A DNA stretch of 64,000 bases, taken from the NCBI RefSeq assembly GCF_000165425.1, contig NW_001799566.1, positions 248,001 to 312,000 of the forward strand, given 5' to 3'. The notes under the pieces are model-generated. The model ran no database searches. It had not been told where the DNA came from and saw nothing but the letters and a program-made list of their open reading frames with translations. Shown here in pieces: positions 58,301-64,000 of this stretch; position 1 is the first letter of the stretch; every line of letters begins with the position of its first letter. The stretch comes from Paramecium tetraurelia. Lineage: Eukaryota > Ciliophora > Oligohymenophorea > Peniculida > Parameciidae. Both the position numbers and the translations under genes were made by a program.

Positions 58301-58933
58301 TCATTTCATCTTTAATTGTTTAAATTTTATCTTCAATATATCAGGCGAACTGAGCTATCTTTAATTAGTTTGATTCAAATTTTAAATCTCCAAAGAGTTT
58401 AATCTAGACTTCGAATTGATTAATTAAAAAGTTTGATTTGAATTTTATTAAGTACTAGTAAAGTTTAAGGGTCTTTTTTTGAATAATCTATATGCTTTTT
58501 ACGGAGGAACAAAATAATTGGTCGATTGTTATGGTTGTTCTTTAAAGAATGGGATCTTTCCTAAGTTCTTCATTTTGTGTTTCATTCCTAATAGTTTTAA
58601 AATGTTTGATGCAATTTCATCTTAAGAAATATTATTTTAAATGAAATTATCAAATGATCTAAATCTCAAAGTATAGTTTTCAATGATATTTCCATCGAGT
58701 TGCTATTCATCATTCCAAATATTAAAAGAATCTTAAGAATTCGTGATTGTAGGGGTTTCATTGTAACCTTTGATTTTCTCTCTAATTTTTTGTTGATGAA
58801 ATGAAACAACATCTTGTGATTCATTTTCTGCTTTTTAATCGATAGACTATTAAATTTTTTGATATAATTCTAATTATTTAATAAGAAATACAGCTAATTC
58901 TGGGAGACCTGGAGGTTTCTACTAAATAAGCAT
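58301..58933 (-). CDS. Hypothetical protein (210 aa)
   Basis: Intronless from MLIQQKPPGLPELAVFLIKQ to the stop 29 nt from the channel gene. A helix (LELYQKIQQSIDQKAENESQ) is followed by IREKIKGYNETPTITNSQ, NIWNDEQQLDGNIIENYTLR, and a conserved-looking core (DEIASNILKLLGMKHKMKNL, GKIPFFKEQPQQSTNYF). The frame continues upstream beyond a TGA at 58988-58990 with protein-like residues (FLKWLKGINSTQIAFNQ), so an additional 5' exon is possible. I do not recognise the family. Confidence 0.6.
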
Positions 58934-59260
58934 TTGATTAAATGCTATTTGAGTTGAGTTGATTCCTTTAAGCCATTTTAGGAATGTTCAAAGTGATTGG
59001 TTTTAGATTCTCCTTATTGTTTTTCTTAAACATAAAATGAAGTAAAAATAGTTAAAAATTACATATATATTAGAAATTATAATTCCGCTATGTTATCCAG
59101 AGTGAATTTGAGTAAATTTTAAATTTATGTATATTAAGAATGGTTATAACAATGGTGAAATGAGATTAGGTGTATGCTGTAGGGTTGTTTTAATAGTAAT
59201 TATCATTTGATGATACTGAATTATAAATTTAATATTATTCATTTTCTAATAAATTGACAA
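58934..59260. promoter_or_regulatory. Divergent promoter region
   Basis: 327 nt between a minus-strand gene and the MFSD1 gene, AT-rich; part may be a 5' exon of the gene at 58301. No motif recognised. Confidence 0.4.
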
Positions 59261-60777
59261 ATGGGTGATTAGGATTAAAAGTAGGATAAATAGAAGATAA
59301 AAACAACAAGATTGATAATCTTAATCTTATCAGCCCTTTTGCTGTTCGGAAACAATTATTCTTTTGACAATCCACAAGCATTGCAATCTTAAATAATGGA
59401 AGAAGTGCATATTTCATTAACAGAGTTCAACTATCTTTACTCTTTTTTCAGCTTCCCAAATATCCTACTCACCTTAATTGGAGGATATCTGATAGATAGA
59501 ATTGGTATTAAGTATAATTAGAAGTAGGTAGTCGAAAGAGCATAATAATATTTGCATCCCTAGTTACCGTTTCTTAAACCATAATAGCATTTGGAGGAAA
59601 GTATCACAGCTTTCACTTGATGTTATTCGGAAGAGTATTTTTAGGTGTATCAAGTGAAAATTTGATTATCTCATAAAATGTAATCATCACAGCTTGGTTT
59701 AAAGGTCACCAATTATCTACAGTATTTATATATAAAATATAAAAAGGCAAGTGGTTGTATAGTAACATTGCCAGAAATAGCAGCAGCATTGAACTCTTAC
59801 TTTTCGCCTATGATCTATGATTATACTGGAAGCATTACATATCCGTTGTTCACGAGTGTATTTGTTTGCATTTTTTCACTCCTGTGTGCAATTTTATTGT
59901 TGTTTTTTGATAAATCAAGAGACTCTATTTTACAATAAGAACAATAAGAGAAATCGAGTATTTCTGGTAATGATGAATCACATGACACTTTAAATGATAG
60001 TTAATAAATCACATAAAACACTTTACATACAGAAAGGGCAAGATTACAAGAAATCAGAGAATTCCCTGCATTGTATTGGTATCTAACTGCAATTTGTTCA
60101 TTATGTCTGGGAATTTACATTTCCTTTATGGATGATGTCAGTGATTACTATTAGAAGAAATTCTAATTTAAACCTGTTGAAGCTGGTAAATTCATTACAA
60201 TCCCTTACATTTTTAGTGCTTTATTATGTCCATTTATTGGATATTACATTGATAAAGTAGGTCATCGCAGATTTTTCTTAATGATTACTTCATTTCTATT
60301 TATCATAGCATAAATATTATTCGGCTCTGTTCATGTTGCCAGCAATGAGAAGTGGATAGCTGCTATACCATTAATTATCTAGGGTTTGGCATTTACATGT
60401 TATTCATGTGTTATGATACCTTGTGTGTAATACATTGTAGACTAAAAATATATGGGAACTGCTTTTGGAATTCTTGGCATGTTTGAGTCAATTGCTTTAT
60501 GTTTTTTCCCTATAATCGCTGGCAAAATTGTTGAATTTGCAGATGACCCCCAAATTGGATATAAAAACATGTCGCTTTTCTATTCCATTCTAGGTATACT
60601 TTCACTTTAATTCAAGGTCTAATTTCATTGTTTCTATGCATCACCCTATACCATTATGAATCCTCAAACAAGTTGGATTTTATAGATCCCAATAACCCGC
60701 TACCCGAAGAAATACGCAAACTGAATGAATATAGCATGATAACTGAGGAAAAGTGTTCAATCTCAGAGGAAAAATGA
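59261..60777 (+). CDS. Major facilitator transporter, MFSD1 type
   Basis: 481 residues, twelve helices. Helix 1 RLIILILSALLLFGNNYSFD, then NPQALQSQIMEEVHISLTEF and NYLYSFFSFPNILLTLIGGY, LIDRIGSRKSIIIFASLV (the MFS loop 2-3 D-R-x-G-x-R/K), MLFGRVFLGVSSENLIISQN, TAWFKGHQLS. This N-terminal D-N-P-x-A-L-Q series is characteristic of MFSD1, a lysosomal dipeptide exporter in animals. The second half includes IGYYIDKVGHRRFFLMITSF and CYSCVMIPCVQYIVDQKYMG, then GTAFGILGMFESIALCFFPI. Introns 59505-59527 (23 nt), 59722-59746 (25 nt, AAG) and 60594-60616 (23 nt, AAG). The C-terminal tail is acidic and cytosolic. Confidence 0.85.
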
Positions 60778-60992
60778 TTGTGAGCTGCCATCATATTTTA
60801 TTGATATTTGAATTGTATATATAAATTATATTAATTATTAATTCCTTCTTAATGAAGAGGATTACTCTTAAGAAACCAATAATTAATATAGAGAGTAACT
60901 GAATAACTTTAGCTCTATCATTTATTTCATTTTATGTTAGAGAAAGCATTATTCGAACACATTTTATAAAATAATCACATGATAATCAAATC
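60778..60992. terminator. Convergent 3' gap
   Basis: 215 nt between two converging genes, AT-rich; must contain both polyadenylation regions. No defined signal is recognisable. Confidence 0.35.
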
Positions 60993-63900
60993 TCACTTCT
61001 TTAAAATTCCGTACTTTTTGAATCTAGCTCTTAAAGTCTTATTCTAATGCAAAATGCTATTCGGATAGTTTTGATCATAAAACTATCTAAACTTTCTGTA
61101 TTAAGAATCCATCATATTGTGGAAATAACTTTCAATTATTAAATAGTAAAACAAACAAGTTAACGAAATGAAGACAATCCTTTTGATTAATTATATATAT
61201 ATCTTACACTAATGCTTTCTCTACTTAGATGTAATCACTTAATCTAGAATTGATTTCCTTATTAAATTCAATTACTGCGAAATTTTGCAGCGAAAACAAT
61301 ATGCCTTACAACTATCCAATATATTTAATGCTTACTTCACTGAATTCCATTAACCTTTCTAATGATACCTTCTCAAATCTCGTATCACTTGAATTTGTCA
61401 AAGATATTGATATCTAATATAAATAATCATAATAAACAATCAATCCTTTGGTTAATGCTCCATTTACCAAGTATTAACATTACTATGTTTCATACGATGA
61501 TAAATCTATGTTTTGGGTGAATATATACTTAAGTTTCCATTTTAGCATTGATCTCCATAAAATAGAGATTGAACAGATTATAAATTGTTATTATAAACTG
61601 ATTTGGTTATCTACATTGATTAAAATTGATTAATTAGTTCAAGATACTGAGTTAAATTAATTTCATTTTAATAGCGCTATTAAAAACAGTAAGCATCCTT
61701 TATTGCAACAACTGCCCAAAAGGGGAGTAGGTTTTAAGTAAAAGCATTAGTCTACATGAATAATGATATTCCATCAATAATTGATTGCAGGTAGAAGTTA
61801 TAATATATTCCCATTATTAAAAGCATCGTCATTATACTGATATAAGAGAGTAACACTTTTATTGTTAGCCTAATCCAATGTTATGACTCAGTGTATTTGG
61901 TAGTTGAATAGTCCTTATCCTGTTCAACTTCCAAATTCTCTCGTTGCATAAGGTTTTCTATTTGATTTTGCGTAGCTAAGTCATTGAAATCAATTTTACC
62001 ATTTAAATTGGTGATGTTTAAGAATCTCAGTTATTGTCTCAAAGATATCTAGTATTTATATATCAAAACAAATTGTTATTTGTTTATCATAGAAAATGAA
62101 CTCAGTAATAACTTGAATAAAATATCTATTAAATACTTTAATTTTTTTGATCATTTAAAAGAGAAACATTATATTTGAAAATATAATAGTACCATTAAAT
62201 AATGAGATAAAGAGTAGGAATGCCTAGAAAATCCCTTTAATATATTCTAAATTAGCTTCTAAGGCTTAGTTAATATTTTCCATAGATTTGTTCAAAGTCA
62301 CATAAAAGTAGGGTATTAAGTTAGTTCTATAGAAAGAGATTGTCTCATTTAGAGTAATTGGATCAACATTTAATGTAACCTGTAAAAAGTTATTAACATT
62401 TGCTCTAAAAGTTCCTATTAAATCAAGTGTGGAGATATTTTCATTAAAATCTGTATTTTGAGTGAAAATTGAAATGAAATCTTAAGTTTCTAGGGTCAAT
62501 TCGTTGAGTTATGAGACAGAGCTTTGGGCAAGCTTACTTATCTGTGTCAGATTAGCCATGTGAATGTCTTTTAGAGATAGATCTAAGTCAATAATTGAAT
62601 TATAGGTTTTAGATATGATTTAAACAAATGATGTAACTAATTCGACCTTGTTAAATGAATTCTAAATAATTGAACTTATATAAAGTTAAGGTCCAAAAAC
62701 ATATTCAGTTATTATTAAAATTAGTAAACTGATTAATAAAAAACGATTCAATAATTTAATATAAGTTAGTTCTTCTAACATTTTTGGAATCTTATTTAAA
62801 TCATCCTTAATGAATTCATTTTTTATTAACCAATTCTGTTTAGAGAATCCATCATCTGATATAGCTTTTTGGTTTGAAAAATCAACTTATAATTCATTTT
62901 CAGTAATCAATGTCTTGGTAATGTTATCCCTGATTGAATCACAGTCATTATCTTAAGGCAAGGTCTATATATTATTTTATTGATTCTAAAAGAAGTTCTA
63001 AAAATAGATATCTGAATTTCTTCTTAATATAAATTAAGTGGATTATGACGATGTAGTTCGCTTTCTCTCAGATTGACTTGAACTCTAATGAACAATTATT
63101 TAAAAATTACAGTGTATTTTTTAGCTTCCTGCTCGTAAAATTCAAATCTATTAACCTTGATAATAATAGTTTTGTCAAAAGATGACTAGGTAGTGAAGAG
63201 AATGGAACCTTCGATTTTAAGCACTTTATTCAGGTTATTTGTATTGGAACAGTATTCTTCAAAAAGCTTTTCTTTATAAAATGATATTGTACTTATTTGA
63301 TGGTAATATTTCTTCTAAGACAATAATTTGTATTTCATTATCCTTCTCAATAATTCATATTTATTAAATCTAAGTAAGCCATATTCATTCCTGATTACTA
63401 TCTTCCTTAATCTCTATATTCTCATTGATTTTGTCATTTAATCATCCTGATTAAGTGATCTTATAAATTCTGAATAATCCTCATTGAGTTATTTTTCATC
63501 CAATGGAATCCTTATATGTAAAGTGATATTATTTTCATCTATTATTTTGCGGAATTTCACGTTGTTTTTACTGAATTCATACCCATTACTTACATTCTCA
63601 TCGACAAGGGCTTGATCTAGCAAATACTTAAAATTATCGCCTCGTCTATTCGTATATCTTCTGGTTTGATGAGACACAGATATGTTTTATTAACTTTAGA
63701 CATATTATGTTAGTTCTTAAATATATTATTTTTAGTTTTGTGATATCCTCAATTAAAAGAAATCATAATCATTGTCCTTCATTAGCGCTTGGTAATGAGA
63801 ATATCTTAATAATTTGGGACATTAAATTAATAGGCAACTCTATTTTTAGAATAATTTCTCTATTTGAATCGTTGTAGAATCTATTTCCCAGTTTTCATTC

Positions 63901-64000
63901 AACAATATAAAATTAGTTGGAGTCAATTTAATTATTGGTCTTATCATACATACATACTCTATACTCATTTTTTAGTTTAAAATACATTTTAGATATTTAT
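60993..64000 (-). CDS. Large membrane protein, Paramecium PAS-type sensor family (partial)
   Basis: Incomplete: the 5' end lies beyond 64000. Frames seen from right to left: LIQCPKLLRYSHYQALMKDN; LDQALVDENVSNGYEFSKNN; IIRNEYGLLRFNKYELLRRI-like RLRKIVIRNEYGLLRFNKYE; SSFDKTIIIKVNRFEFYEQE; a membrane helix near 62.75 kb (LLNRFLLISLLILIITEYVF), an extracellular-looking stretch with LDLSLKDIHMANLTQISKLA, then the end FAVIEFNKEINSRLSDYIQV, EKALVQDIYIINQKDCLHFV and DQNYPNSILHQNKTLRARFK ending KKYGILKK. This order is that of the large Paramecium proteins with a PAS-like core and C-terminal helices. A 28-nt intron near the 3' end is needed; other joins are not fixed. Confidence 0.65.

Noticed and set aside
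58988-58990. Possible Trp- or Sec-coding TGA upstream of the gene at 58301
   Set aside because: The downstream ATG at 58933 gives a complete protein without invoking recoding.
1-64000. Internal eliminated sequences (germline DNA)
   Set aside because: Every interrupted gene is repaired by GT-AG introns of 19-32 nt; none required removal of a TA-bounded segment, so the window looks somatic.
1-64000. TGA as a general Trp codon
   Set aside because: Nearly all well-identified genes (RPL27A, PFDN1, DES1, TMP, PDCL3, MFSD1, DNAJB12) end at TGA at the expected length and use TGG for Trp; the few internal TGAs lie in SelW genes or doubtful models.
1-64000. tRNA, rRNA, CRISPR, retroelement or DNA transposon
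   Set aside because: No B-box-like GGTTCGAATCC outside coding sequence, no spaced repeats, no terminal repeats or polymerase/transposase motifs seen.

Overview
The window reads as a somatic (macronuclear) chromosome segment of a ciliate very close to Paramecium. Three things point there. First, TAA and TAG are read as glutamine throughout and TGA is the only terminator. Second, introns are tiny (19-32 nt), start GT (nearly always GTA) and end NAG. Third, the gene content is Paramecium-like: a trichocyst matrix protein, B-box/MORN proteins, cyclic-nucleotide-type K+ channels, and a giant heptad-repeat protein. Genes lie head to tail or convergent with gaps often under 60 nt. I saw no transposon, CRISPR array, rRNA or tRNA, and no gene needing removal of a TA-bounded eliminated sequence. 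All coordinates come from hand translation with TAA/TAG = Gln; standard-code translation breaks almost every gene here.

Layout. 0-12 kb (mostly minus strand): COMMD4, a selenoprotein W with its SECIS, an acylated MORN protein, ribosomal protein uL15/RPL27A, a seven-helix membrane protein, and a ~6 kb coiled-coil gene whose middle is an array of about 18 repeats of ~42 residues. 12-25 kb: dihydroceramide desaturase (DES1), two PH-domain protein kinases, a DNAJB12/14-type ER chaperone, prefoldin 1, a CENPV/GFA zinc protein and several small unknowns. 25-33 kb: a second selenoprotein W with SECIS, two HMG-like proteins, a Cys-rich secreted peptide, and a phosducin-like thioredoxin-fold protein (PDCL3 type). 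33-41 kb: a K+ channel with a zinc knuckle after its cyclic-nucleotide domain, a trichocyst matrix protein, a B-box + MORN protein and a TMBIM-like membrane protein. 41-52 kb is sparser and contains gene relics, an H-type lectin, and an ADP-ribosyltransferase gene next to a poly(ADP-ribose) glycohydrolase gene. 53-64 kb: a disordered repeat-motif protein, a second zinc-knuckle K+ channel, an MFSD1-type transporter, and a large sensor-type membrane protein that runs off the right edge.

Best leads: (1) two selenoprotein W genes whose single internal TGA sits in a CxxU motif, each with a well-formed SECIS about 46 nt past the stop, in a genome where TGA is otherwise the only stop; (2) a writer/eraser pair for ADP-ribose (ART + PARG) on the same strand; (3) a CX2CX4HX4C zinc knuckle conserved in the tails of both K+ channels; (4) the 42-residue (six-heptad) repeat array with two alternating subtypes; (5) roughly a third of resolved introns ending AAG rather than TAG.
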